From Saccharum officinarum (Eukaryota > Streptophyta > Magnoliopsida > Poales > Poaceae): a DNA stretch of 64,000 bases. The stretch's first letter is position 1. Every line of letters begins with the position of its first letter. Below, piece by piece: positions 21,057-34,629 of this stretch. Both the position numbers and the translations under genes were made by a program. Below the pieces are notes generated by a model that worked only from the letters and a program-made list of their open reading frames with translations, was not told where the DNA came from and did no database searches. The stretch spans positions 67,967,737 to 68,031,736 of the forward strand of contig CM036170.1 in NCBI GenBank assembly GCA_020631735.1, written 5' to 3'.

Positions 21057-22497
21057 TCAAATGGAGACAAGAACCAAATGCGCCCGCCACTATCAGAGTT
21101 ACATGTTGCGTTATTAGCTTGGCACTCTTGCATATTTGTACGTTGGTCTGTGGTAGCCTTTGTGTCTCAATGCATCTCCTTTCTAACAAGGGGCGGCACC
21201 ATGGTGTCGCAGTGTGGCAGAACAACATGAAGCTTATTCGAGCAACGAACATGAAAGTCTAACGAAGATTATATTATTAATAAAAAGAACGTGAAAGTGG
21301 GCTCAGAAGTGCTACCTCTGCTGCAGAAAGAATGTAATTCTATATGTAGTACTAAGTTAAACAACCGGCTTCTTTTTTAAAAAAATATTAATATTTATGA
21401 TATTAAATAAGTATAGTTAGATATATTCTGAAATATATTTTTATAGTATTGCTATTTTTTTAGAAAATAGTCAATCTTAAAATAGTTTGAGTTACTCCTC
21501 CGTTCCAAAAAAATGTTGTTTTCGTTTTTCTGAAGAGTCAATAAATCTCGAGTTAAGTTTCACCAGATATATTAAGATATACTAATATTTATGATGTGTA
21601 GTAAGAATATTAGATAAATTATAGAACATGCTTTCATAACATGGTCATGTTTGGAAATCCTGATATATTTAGTCTTTAAACTTTAGATCTAAAGTCTCCA
21701 GACAGTTCCACCCAGAGCTGCCTCACCCATCCCACGCTGTGCTAGTCTTCCCGGCCGCTCTAAGACTGTCAGCACGGGGACCTGTAAACTTATCCTATAA
21801 ACGCATATAGCGTAAAAAACGCCTGCGGCAGTACTGTAAAAGCCTATACTATTTTACAGGAGCAGCGTTCGTCCGCTATTCTCAGCGTACGTAGCGTTCG
21901 TCCGGTACCGGCCTGTGGCCCCACCACACAGAGAGGCAGAGAGCATGGGCGGGAGAGAGGAGAGAGAGAGGTGAGAGTATGCAGCGGCGGGCCTCACTAT
22001 TTCAAGTAACTAAAAATGTTATAATTCACAAACCAAAAAACAAATTAAATTATGATTACACCATTAAATTCGTTTTAATAAATCCTTCAAAACAAGATCT
22101 CACATGGATATATTTAGATAAAATTTATTTACAAACATATGAGCCCCACTGTTGGTAGTTGATATATAGTATGAGATATAGAGGATGATGGGTGCGGGAG
22201 AAAGCAGTATAGATGAGAGAATCTTAATAACTAGGCTAGAATATTCTTTTTAGAGGATGAATATAGAAGATGACGAGCGCGGACAGGCTATAGCACGACA
22301 GCCTATGAGGCGGACGCGGGCGCTCAGGGAGTGCAGCTTTGGTGCCGTCATCGAGGTGCGGCACCGGACTAGGGGCCAGCCCATCTAAGGCGCTGCAAAA
22401 GGCTACCACTACCAGACGAAGAGAGAAGTTGGACGGGAAAAGAGAGGAGAGGTTGAGGAGGGGGGCATATCTAATTAGATCTAAACTCGAGCCTACG
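21057..22497. other. 3' flank and MITE remnants
   Basis: The first 200-250 bases likely include the pectate lyase 3' untranslated region. At 21496 a Stowaway-type terminus (CTCCTCCGTTCC preceded by TA) begins, but its partner end is missing, so it is truncated. From about 21765 to 22330 there are GC-skewed and AG-repeat stretches that resemble another MITE, but I could not find matching ends. No gene is supported. Confidence 0.45.
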
Positions 22498-24261
22498 TCC
22501 CACAGCTAAAAAGATACGAATGTTATCATCACCGTAAAACTAATCGGACCGCTTACCTCTAATTACCTCGACCCGCGCGCTTCCCCCGCGAAAAAATATG
22601 CCGCGCCCACACCACCGCACGCCTCGAACCGCCTCCCCACAACCCCACGTCTCCCACATCGACGCCGCCGCCAGCCTCTGCCCCATCGAGCACGGAGCAC
22701 CCACACGCCTCCCACATCGCCGCCCGCCCCTGCAGCAGACATCGCGTGACGTAGTCGCGGCTCCGGACTTCCGGAGCTCCGTACCTCCGCCGGACCCTGG
22801 CCGGCCGCGGCCCGCTCAGCCTCGGGGTTCTCGGCGGCCGCCGACGCTCGTCGCCGTCTCTCGCGCCAAGGCCGCCGTCGCCATCACACCGCTGCGCCAG
22901 TGGCACAGGTCTCCGCCGACGCTGCTTGGCGCTGTCGCTGTCGCACGCCACGAGCTCGTGCCTTCGTCGATCCCTTCGCCAGATCTTCATCGGGCCCTTC
23001 ACCGGTGACGAGCACCCAGGTATGCTCACCATTCCGTGGCTGGCACCGTGACGTCCCGGCTCCTCTTCCCTGTCTTCTCAACGCTCAGCTCCTTGCTCCA
23101 ATCCCTGTGCGAACGGCGTCTCTCTTGATAAGTTTGATGAGCTTCAGGTGCTTACGAACTGCTTGTGCACTTGAAATCAGTTTTTTTCTATAGGAAAAAA
23201 TACATGAATTGCTACTGTTAAGTAAAAGAATTTGCCCTGGTTGCAACCTGCAGATAAACAAAACAACACAAAAGAGAATAAATAGCTAGCAATGAACTTT
23301 ACTTGACAAATTGGAGTTCACGTGATTGTAAAAAAACATAGTTTATCAAAGATACAGGTTTAGTTGCAAGACCTGCTGTGATTTCTGCAGGTACTCCTGT
23401 TTAGTCACAGTGCATTGTTCGGCCTTGTGAAGACAGTAATATTATTTCACCTCAATTTTGTCAGACCATGAATAGCTTCTCACTGGGATTTTCCAGAAAC
23501 ATAGGTGCTCAATCATGATGCATCTGTAGGACTATAGAAGCCTGCTAACCACTGGCAAGGACCCACTGCCGGCGGCAAGGAAGCCACCCAGGCTGCCTCC
23601 CGGGCCCTAGCCCACAAGGTAAGATGACGGGAAGCGCGACGACACTGCTTCGATTTCTGAACTGACCGGAAGCGCGGCGACACCGCTTCAATTTCTGAAC
23701 TGCTGTGCCGGCAAGCGTGAGGTGACAGGTGAGACATGGCTATGTTCTTGCATTTGTTCATCGTTCTATAAAGCCGAGGTTAGATATGGTTAGCTTAGCG
23801 ACTGGATGTCAGCAATGCATTAAGGAATCATACTATCTTGCCTCCCAAAATGTTTGGTCAGGAACTAAAAAAACAACTTTGTAGATTCATACTATTTTGG
23901 GATCTGCGCTGCAAGTGAATTCAGAAAGCTAAACAAGGGACACAGACTTAACCCCACACTATGATTTGTAGTACAACCTGCATCTCTCACATTCGGTCTT
24001 TATTAAGTTTCTGCGCGCATTTCTGCAGTCTCATATTAACTAAATGAAATGATGAGAAAAAAACTGATTTTGTTACTGAAGATTTGTTTTACAGCCTGCA
24101 TATGCTACCTTGGAACGTTGGAATCTTTCTCTTCAAGCTCTGTCCCTACACTGAACATTAGAACCTTTGTGCAAGCTCAGAACCTAAACATGCAAACTCA
24201 GAATTCCCATCTACTGCAACAAGAAGATACATATGATGCCTCTCATAATGCCTTTTGGTTT
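22498..24261 (+). mobile_element. 5' portion of a Helitron (copy 1)
   Basis: It starts TCCCACAGCTAAAAAG and continues with a block (gttatcatcaccgtaaaac..taatcggaccgct..taattacctcg) matching the start of the Helitron at 40333 and, more loosely, that at 50403. Behind it lies a GC-rich stretch then AT-rich sequence, the same layout as in the 40333 copy. No Rep or helicase sequence is present here. The LARD-like element at 24262 interrupts it, and 40185-40332 is probably its continuation. Its own 3' end is not identified. A tandem duplication of 35 bp (23630-23664 and 23668-23702) lies inside. Confidence 0.6.
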
Positions 24262-27200
24262 TGTAACACCCCAGGTGTTGATCACCAATTAGGCAGTGGG
24301 TTTAAGCTCAAACACGACAAATTAAGTGGAGATGACAATGTCAAGGTCAACCTATGGAGATGAGCCTAACCTAAAGTGGATGTTGCATCATTGCTTTACA
24401 TATAGGTCCCTTTTCAAAGATATATGTTTGGATGGTGTTATTGCCATATCTTCATGTGTCTCACCTTGGTACCTATCTATATTGATCCCTGGAAAAGTTT
24501 CATAAAGTTTGGAATCAAAAAGTCACATGAAATGATAAGTTAGATGCTTGTTTGGATTATAACTAAAACCTGCCTTACATCCTATGGGAACTAGTGTTGA
24601 GCAACATACAAATGCAATATGTGCAACACATCTTGGACACATGTGGAACACCCTAGTGGAACATGTGTAGCATGTATCTTGAAACAAGCACTACAATTAT
24701 AGTGACTTCTATGTTTCAGTGCATGTGAGGCCTACACTTTTGTGCAACCTATGCATGGTGTGTATGTTTGGCCTCTACAACACCTTAACTACACTTAGGA
24801 CACTTAATGGAACAATGTTCATGTTGATCATTTTGACTAAATGTGCTTCTAAGTGATGGTTGACCATGTATGGACCCTAGGACCCTTTCGTTTGACCATT
24901 TCAAAAGTCTGACCTAGAAGCTTTGCATGACTGTGCACCCTTTACAAAGTTCTAGAGAATTTTATAAGGAACAAACTTTGTTTAAGAGTCAAGTCATGAA
25001 AATAGGTGGAAAGTGCTCAAAGAGGGCCCACAAGTCAGATTGAGGGCTGTTTCCAGCACTTAGCATATTCTAAGTCCCCTAATCGACAACATCAAGTCAA
25101 CATGTTCACGACATTTTATCTTCCAATTTCATATAGTGGCTCAATTAGGTTCCTTAATATGAGTTGGAGTACTGTTCATGGGGAACACAATGAATCAAGT
25201 GTCATCACATTTGGAGTATATTTGGATCTCCAAAATCAGTTGCTAAAACAGCATGTCTGCAACTTTGTCGCTCCAATGACTTTGAGATTGGCATGTCGCG
25301 TTCTCCAAAAATTGTTAAGTAACTTGAGTAGGTCCAAATGTAAAAGTTGGAGCTTACATGATGGGGAAGAACATACAAGAAGATGGCACCAGTTGCATTT
25401 CATGTTGACCCTCAATTTGGATATTTTCTCATTGCTATTATTTCGTGGACAGTACAAACTTTGGAGCCAATTACCTCCTAATCCAGGGCCCTAATGCCTA
25501 TGGTCCCTTAATCAAAGTCGTAGAGCATTAGCAACATAACAAATTTTGTATTGGGCCCATGTCCAAATTTAGCCTAGAAATGGCCCAAAACCGATGCCCA
25601 CCATGCCCACTTTGGCACCCGCCACGTATTCGGGGAAATGCCTGAGGGGTGAACACGCGCCCTGGGACGTGGCCGACATGCGCCTTGCTTGCTGCCGCGT
25701 GTGTGCCACGCGCCGTGGCTGTCCTAGTGCCGCTGCCTGCTGCCCATCGAGAAGAGAAGCAACCCCCTGCACGCCTGAGTCCCTCCCTCACCTCACCCAC
25801 TGCCTCTCGCCCTCGGTGCATGCACAGCGCGCGGACGGGCGTCCGCCATGGACGAGCGAGCAAAGCTCGTGTCCGCACCAACGTTCTCGCTGATGGCTCG
25901 GTCGTAGGCCAAGTAGAGCTCGCCACCGTGCCCGCCTTGCCTCCCTTCCTCTCTCGCGTAGGCTCGTCGCGGCCAATTTCCACCGGTGGTCGCCGCCGCC
26001 GGCACGGCCATGCCGGCACTGCCGCCCTCATGTGGCCAAGCCACCTTGGGTCGCTTCGAGCTGAGCCATTCAGTCTCATGGACGCGTGTGGACTCACCGG
26101 TGCTCGCGCTGCCCTTCCCCTCGGCCCGCCGCTGCCGGTGCTCGCCTACCGCCGATGGCCGCGGCCGCAGCCGCCTGCATCCGTGGCCAAGAGGCCATGG
26201 ACCACCTCACGCCGAGCCGCGGCCACCTTTGGATGCGCCTCGACGCCGCGAACCTCACCGGCCGCTTCCTCGCCACCGGCGCCGCCCTATGCCGGCCGGC
26301 CGAGCCGGACCACCACCTCCCCGCTCGGCGTCGAGATGAAGAAGACGACTGATGCCTCCCTCTCTCTCAGTATCTCTCTGGGTGACTGACGTGCGGGCCC
26401 GGCTGAACCAGGGGTCCCACGTGTCGGTTATGAATGGCAGGGATGGGGTAAGCGTTCGTGTGCGCCTAGCGATTTCAACAGGGTTTGAGTAATTCCGATT
26501 TTGAATTTCAGATTTCTTGTAAATCTTCAAATATTCATATCTAATGCTAGGAGACTCCAAAAATAGTAAAAGTGGACTTTTTGGAAACCTTGAGAAGAAA
26601 TCTATGTAATAGAGTCATAAAATGTTACAGGTTTGTAGATGTTTTCTGATGTCCTTATTTAAGTTTTAAAAGTGCTATAAAAATGCCTCTAAACTTGACC
26701 AGAGCAAGATCTGGAGTTTTAGATATCCAAAAATAGTGATTCTTGTTTTGTTAATTTTGTAATGACATGTACTTTCTAGGAAAAATATTAAACACCCTAG
26801 TTGTTCACTGTTTTCTTAAGGTTTTGATTGGACCTTGATAAATAAGGGAATCTATATTATTTTGCTTGTCATTTTATATCTTGAGTTGTGATGCTCCAAA
26901 TGATGTGAAATTTTGATGGTAGGTTTGTCATGATATGGAGGTACTGTGGTATAAATTTCATGGTCATTGCTTATTGTATGATCTAATTATTGATTTAACT
27001 TGTTTAAGGCTTGATAAATAGCTTATAAATAATATATAAATGATAAAATGGAAAATGTTGTTCCATTATCTTAGTATGAGGATGCTCTATCATTTTGATC
27101 CAAACTATGGCCATGTGTTCATAGAAAATATTGAGTTTTAGGTTTAACTTGCTCTCACATAATTTATTGCTATGGCCATTTGTCTTTTTCTTAGAGGTTG

Positions 27201-29811
27201 ATATACATGTCCAAATGGTTTCAAATTTGGACAGTAGACTTTTGGGAGCATGTGTAGGCCACTGTAATTTCTGTAGAATTTATTGTGCACTTTTGATAGG
27301 TGGTCATAATTCCACCTAATTATCTAAATAAATTAAGAAAATGTATTAAAAGAATTTATTTAGTAATTGACACTATGTTTTCTAGTGTTCATTAGTCATG
27401 TATGAAATGTTGGTAAAGTTGGTTTTATTCAATTATATGTTTGCAACATAAGTAAATAATTATTTCTTGCAAATGAGGTTTCTGAACAGATTTGAGAATA
27501 TTGTTAATTACCCTATGCAAATGATGTTTTCATGTCTTGTGTGCTATAACAAAGTTGTTGTGAATTTCATGATCTAGCTGCTGTTAAATTTTGGTGGCAT
27601 TTGGCCATATGGTTTAGAAACTACAGCTGTTCTAATTTGGGTTCAGATTTATGTTGCTCTCTGTCCTTCCAGGACAGATTCTGTACCTTCTGTATTTCGA
27701 CCTGGTAAATGTTAGAATCAGGTTTAGATGATTATAAGTGAAATTTAGATAATTTCACAAGCTTTTCATAATGTCTTCTTGCAAGTCATTTGGAGTTGTA
27801 GATCTCCAGTTATGATTAAATTACTCAGCTGTTGGTCTGATGTCCAGAAGGTAGCAACTTCTAGTTCTAATACTTGTTTAACTTTGTCATGCTTGGGTAT
27901 TGAAGTGTGACTCATATCTTTGATGATACTTGGGTGGTACCCTGTGATCCTGTGAGACTTGTTTCTTGATTGATGTGCTTGCCCTCTTCTATGTTATGTC
28001 TTAATGAGGATTAAGTTAATTAGCTCTAGGGTTTATGTGAACTTTGGTATGCTTGCATGATTAATTTGTTTATTGCATTTTTATGCATTCATACATATGC
28101 ATTATTGCACCTCATTTAGGTACGTAGCTGAAGCACGTAAAGGACCTAAGGTGGAGCCAAACCCGAAGATGGAGTTGGTGGATCCATCCCGAAGATCGAA
28201 GGACCGGACAAGTGGTAGATTGGAAGATGCTCGCCAAGCGGGTTTCATCTGACATACTCTAACTTGAGTCGGATCCCAGGCAAGCCCCGGAGCATTATAA
28301 GCCTCCTACCTTCAAAGCAATTAATTCTATATATGTTATAAGTATTGTTGCATTAAGTGGTAGGAGTTGGTTGAAAACCTTGCTGCATTATATCATTCCT
28401 TGTCCAGATATATGAATCCTTGAATCCTACATAGACTAGGATCGAATAGATGCTTAGCCCTGCTTTAAGCGGTAGAAGTCAGGTGATTTCCTGTCACCTG
28501 CGAGATATAGGGATATTCATATATGGCACGGTTGGCTATATTTGCTATCGTGGAAAGGAATCATGTGTTAATAAAATAAAATGAGACCGGGCGGGATGAC
28601 GATAGTGAAGCAACAAGGCATGGAGGTCTTGGGTGTGAATCTATCCCCGTCTGAGTCGTTTAAGGACCGATTCGCTGTACGTCCTTGAGTCATGTTGAAC
28701 GCAGTCTAACACTTAGTTGGCCGGATAAGTCGTTCCGACCGCGAAGCCGAGTAATGTGATTCAGGCCGGGAATCGAATGGTAGGTTGCTTCTTGGAGGAG
28801 AGAAAGGATGTGCTTGGGGACATTGGCGTGAGACCAAGGGGGGTTAGAGTCCCTATCACCTGGCAGAGTGTCGCCCTTGGGGTCGCGACATCATTCGGAC
28901 CCGCGATTCCTGAATCATATGAAAAGGTGGCCTGTGCGACCCTGGCAGGGGTCTGCACGGTGAGTGTTAGAAATACCCCTCCAGCTGGATAGGAATTCGA
29001 TTCGAATCGCCGTCGCTCCCGGTTAGTGAGCACTTGACTTGAGCAGCGGCAACGTAGATTCCATTAAATTGAACGGATGGTTAATTGGATCACGATGGAA
29101 AGGTTGCCTCAATTTATACCTGCTATGGTTAATATTGTTTGTTCCTAATAAAGTGAGTGCTCTAGTACAGGTGCTAATATAGATGACAGGTTAATGATGA
29201 TTAACTTGATGCTTAAGCATTAATGATTACTTATCTGTATTAAGCTTTTATGCAAAATATTGTCAAGCCAGCCCACTTTATATCAGCCTTGCATGATCCT
29301 TGGTGTCACTTTATTTCTGGTTTCTGACGGGTAAGTCTAGCTGAGTACTTTGTCGTACTCAGGGTTTTATCCCCACTTGTTGCAGGTTGTGATGTATCAT
29401 GGCGACTGCAAGAGTTGGTTGGCTCCTGCCGTAGAGGCGGAGTGTGATCACGGGCGTGATCCGTCTAAGTTATCTTCTCTCTACTGCTTTTGTTGGAAGT
29501 CGACCTTGGTACTGGCATGTATTTGAAATAAGATAAATGTTAGTTTCAAATTACTTTGCTTCCGCTACTTTTCAAACTAAGTTGTAATAACTATGTTAAA
29601 CTCCGATGTATATTGAATTACTTGTGAAATGGTTGTAACATGTGACTTGTTATGTTGAATCACTACGATCTTGGCTTTTATGTTGGTTGGTTTGAAATCC
29701 CTCGTGATTTCATTGGACTACCGGAGTTATATGGGCTCAAGTGCGAGAATTTGATCACTCCGGTGATTGTTTTTGTACTTGTTCTCTTATAATTTGGACG
29801 GTTCTGTTACA
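24262..29811 (+). repeat. Left LTR of the LARD-like element, 5550 bp
   Basis: It contains AT-rich 5' sequence, a GC-rich block at about 25600-26400, a long AT-rich stretch, and a 3' zone (28100-29811) shared with the LTR at 1-3041. Small stem-loops lie at 28480-28500 and about 29341-29362. Frames of 162 and 246 codons (25006-25494, 25649-26389) are open in both LTRs, but neither resembles a known protein and the first lacks an ATG. Confidence 0.9.
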
Positions 29812-32800
29812 GCTGGTATCAGAGCAAGATTCAACATTAAACTTGTCATATGTGTATTTAAAACAAAGGTTTTGTTTTCTAAAACCAGTTTTATCATCTT
29901 ATAGTTATATATAGGTTTGTGAAATCTAAAATTTAAATATAAGTATGCCAGTGGTCAATTTCCTTATGCCCATATAAGGATTATTAGGTGGCTTATATAA
30001 GTACTAACTTGGGGGTTTTTCATTTATGCATCTACGCCCAGGCCAAGGTATGTATGTGTGATAACTCTCCCACACTATGCTACCCAGTGTGTCAGATTAG
30101 GGGTAGCCTTCATATATGAAATAGCCATATATGTTGCTAGTTTACTTTTATGCAACGTCGCACCTACGCTCAGGTAAGTGTGAGTTGTGAGAGCATGACC
30201 GTACAACCTGCGGTCTAGGGGAGAGCTAGTTTTGGTTACTGGATTATTTACATGTTACACACATGTATATATGAAGGTACTTAATTGTGGGTGATTAATG
30301 ATTCGGGTAGTTTTGGTGCTACATGTATATATACAGGGGTATATGTATATGGGAGTACTTAAAAATTTTACTTACTGCTTTCATTGTGTGCCATATATTG
30401 GGGAATTGTTGGGCTGAAATGAAAATTTTCTGCAGGTACGCTAACCACGAATGCGTAAGTCGAATGTAGCTGACGACTAGCTATATATCGAGAGAGTGCG
30501 TGTTATGCCACCAACATAGAACGTGATCGCCACCTTAGATTGGCAATCTTGTGAGGATGAATAGGACGAAGCATGCATCATCATGTTGTTGCTTAATACA
30601 TAACTATGCTCCTCTCACCCTTGTTCTATAGTAAGTAACTTGTGAGTGATGTGGTACACTATCTTTCTTGTGTGAAGTAAAACAAGAATGTCTTACTCCA
30701 TGTTGTTTGAGAAAAGTGTGTGCTTAGCCTTGCTAAAAATAGTTGTGGTTACATGCTTGAATCTGTAAATGTTCTCTAGTTTATCCAAGCGGTGGATATG
30801 TTGTTCATATAAGCAATTGCAAGTGCTTTAGACCTCATTTCAGTAATTGTGATTCTCATAAATGAATTAAATTGGTGTTGGTCTAAGGTAATAATGTTTA
30901 GAGCTGCTAGAATAATATGTTTGTGTGCTCTCTTGTTAAGTAGAACAAAGGCAAGCTTTGTTTTGCTTATTAAACATTGGCTGCTAGAATAGTTTCTGTT
31001 GTAGTGATTCTTTCGTGCTCATAATGGTGTTTTCTGTAGTTATGGAGAATACCAAAGTGTAGCTAACTTACTTATCTAGCTTGTCCAAAAATTTCGTGAC
31101 CCTAGGTTTTATGTTTTGGGAGTTATAAATTTTAGAAGTTTGTTATCAGAATCTGCTCATGTTCAGAACAGATCTGAATGTTTGCTTTATTTGACCTATG
31201 TGCTTATGGAATCATGCATTGGAGATAATAGAAGAAGTGTAGTACTTTTTCTAAGCTTTCCAAAGTGTCCTATATCACAAATTTTGGTGGTCTAAATCTC
31301 TACTTATGAGCTTGTAAAGTGGAATGACAGAATCTGTCCAAATCTGGGCAGAGATGTCTTCCTTGTCTTGTTTGGCCTTGTTAGCTGTAGAATCATCTTA
31401 ATATGATAATAATAAAGTTATAGACAACTTAATAAGCTTTACATAAAGTTAAGGCTCAGCCTTGTTGTGTCCCTAGAACTCCAGTTATGCATTTTTGAAG
31501 TTCTTGTCAGTTTTCTGTCCATGTTGGTATAGATCTGAAACATCAGCATGCTTGACCATGCTAACCTGTGATTTAGCTGTTGGTATGAATAACTAAAGAG
31601 TAGTAATTTTCTTAAGCTATCTAGAAAGTCTAGGATCACCTTTATAGAAGGTCTACAACCTCAGTTATGGTTGAAACAAGTAGTTACTATGCTGCTGTCT
31701 AGATTCTGTGCACATGCTAAGTTGGCTTCCTTAGCTAGCGTTGTTTTGAGCTAAACTGGTAGTTAGTTCATGCTTGAGATAAATGCTTGTTTTGGGTGAG
31801 CCTTGTGCCTTGTATTGGTTGCTTAAATCATTCGTTTGAATTTTCTCAAATGACTGCTGGATTGTGATGTTGTATGTATGCTTGTTATCTAGGTAGGCCA
31901 TAGTTGTCACCTCGTTTGTCCTCGGTGAGTATACGAGGGTCGCATAGCTTTATCCTAGAACAACATTCACGTTACGTAATTGTATGGTTGTTGTCTTCAA
32001 TTAGGTTTCTCTCTTAGGAGCCTGAGCCTGTAGACATGGTTGCTTGCCTTGAGTGCTTGTATCCATGCCTTTGCTTGACCGAAAGCCCAAAGTTGAGTTC
32101 TCCTATATGTTTGTATAAGCCATGGATGTTTTCCAACCCTTTTTGTGAAGACCCTTGTCGACTGACCAACCAAGTTAACTTTCATCAACGCTAGGCGTGA
32201 GTGGAATCAAGTAAAAATCTCGTGCTTAGTCGCATTCGGCAATAGAGCTATGTTCTCTTGTGCTATGTTTTGATCTTCGAATCACCTCCTGGTTAATTCC
32301 AAACCTGGTGACTACCTTTGCTTGCTATCCCTCCCTTGTATAATGCTTGTTTTTACCACCCAAATTGTTTCGCTTGAAATTTCACCTTGGTGGTGTGATC
32401 GTTAATGGTGTTATGAGTAGCAACTAACGGTGCCGCGACGAAACCGAGAGCCTCCTGTGGGCGGCCGACACAAGGTTGTGCTGCTCGGCACGCGCTGGTA
32501 TCGTGGTTTCTAGTCATGATCCATTGCGGAACAACATCAACGTGTTATTCTCATGTGAACTCTTCCTTGGTTATCTCTCCATATCGTATCGTAAGATCCA
32601 TATCTTAGACCAAAAGTAGTAGAGCTTCCTCCTGAAGTTGCTAAGAGGATAACCTTTGAAGAACAGGCCACCGACATAAACATTAATGGACTACAAGAGG
32701 TGGTAGACAAGTGACTTTGCTTAGTTGTCCCAGTATTGACGAACGTCATCTAGTGAGCGAAGTACCTCATTCCTATTGGATAAAAAGGACACACAACACT

Positions 32801-34629
32801 TAATGTTGGACAAGCCATCCGTTGGATAAGACTCGATCATCACATTAAGCAATTTTTAACCTTTGTATGCATAATGGCCATACCGTCGAAATCAACCATC
32901 TCTGGTGTGACTCCTTATCTGCTGACTTCGATGGCAACCATTGGTTCTGTATCAACCACGATTATTGTGGACAAGAGTGAAGATTTAGAATTTTTAGTGT
33001 TGAGAGACAACTGATTAGTTACCAATAGGAAGGTTAATCTCCAGTTAGGTAATGACTCATTGGTAGCTACTAGGGCTATGTCTTACAGAGCAATATCCAA
33101 CAAGAAGTTAATCAACTAGCCACAACTTGAGTGATACTCTATCTTTCAGAGCCATGGCGATCAAGTCAATTCCATCTTGGACAATCACACAGATAGTGCA
33201 AGGTGTTCTATCAGCTAAAGCGAAGAATTAGAAAAAGCATGACCTAGTTCCGATCTGTATCCTTGTGCCCATAGGTACCACCAACGGTTTGTCCATAACT
33301 TTATTGGACGAAGTGTCAAGGAATATTCGGAAGCGGTTCCTTATCCTTGTAGGAGTGTTCTCCAGGCAAAGTATGCGTTTTGCCCTGCAAAAGTAACCTG
33401 CAAGTTCAAAGCGTGTGCATCCTCGGATTGGTATGTAAATTAATAGTCGAGATCTACTGTTGGATGGCCCTTTTGAGGTCTCACAGATACTAGTTTACAC
33501 TCTTTCATTTGCTTTTGCTTTCTCGTATCCCTAATGTACGAGCAGCCTTGGTTTCTGCAAATCAATTTATACCATCACGAATCAAAAGCAATTTGAAAAG
33601 TGTCAAACAACAGATTTCCATCTTAGAGCTGCTGTTTGATCCTAAAAAGGAAGCCTCAAGGTGAAAGTTGGCCTGACAAAGTTGTTATGCTGCAAGTCAA
33701 CTCAACTTATAGTGCAACTAAGTCACAAAGGAAAATTTTACTCAACCGCTTGGTGGTAGACTACTTCCCGCGGTTTGGTGAATATTACAACTTTTGTTGT
33801 CCTTAAGGCCTCGTTACATCTTTCTTTGGGAATTATTTTCCAATGATGACATACCTTGGTACCTTATACATGTTTTTACCAAGAGGTTGCATCTGATTCA
33901 ACCCAGATAACTGTTGTCTTGGATAAAAGAATCTTATTAGGTAGCTGTTGGCAGGAATACGAAGCCGACAGAGTCAGCCATCACATTCATTGACCCCTCG
34001 ACAGACTCAGATAATACAGTGTTGTCATCAGAGAAAGAGAACTGCACACATGGAACCTCAAGTAGTTTTCCATTAGTTGATATCGGAATGTTTGAACATT
34101 TACGACCAACCTAGACCCTGTCTATTGGTTAGTCAGTATCCTATAGCCTCAGAGAATGTTTGTCATCTATGATCTCACCCTTTTGGAAGGTTGTACTCAA
34201 GCCATTTTGGTAGAGAACTGCTTTTCAAAACCGTGTGGATATAGAGTCATTTCAACGAGTATACTTCTGAAGACTTTGGTTTGATGTAAAGTTCATACGG
34301 ACTATGCTGTGTTCACTAAAGAGTCAGATCCTTGTGAGTGGTTCACTCATGGACCAAATGATCTCCGTACACTGAGAGTGCAGTACGTGCTATCTTGGAT
34401 TCCTCCCAAAGTAACAATGTTTCATGGAAGTCAATGAAGGAAATTCTTCAGACAGATTTTACCATAAAGAGTAAGTATCAGAAAGTGCCTTTGACCAAAT
34501 TGTTCGCCGATGTTGAAGCTTTATAGCTGAATGCTATAGCAGATGTTGGGAACTAGATAACGTGTCTCTCTTCCTTAAAAGATCTTCCATTCCGAATCTC
34601 GGGACGCGATTCTTTTAAGGGGGGAGGGC
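29812..34629 (+). other. Internal non-coding domain of the LARD-like element
   Basis: It begins with the primer site at 29814-29825 and ends with the polypurine tract. In between all frames are closed frequently on both strands. The AT-rich first half looks leader-like; the second half (32400-34600) has a more even composition and could be a very decayed pol region, but I cannot recognise any motif. Confidence 0.7.

Noticed and set aside
22559..23193. GC-rich frames in the Helitron copy 1 leader
   Set aside because: Correspond to a shared Helitron 5' GC-rich leader; no captured host gene could be recognised.
24049..24363. 104-codon frame spanning the LARD left boundary
   Set aside because: Runs from Helitron sequence into the LTR, so it is an accidental fusion.
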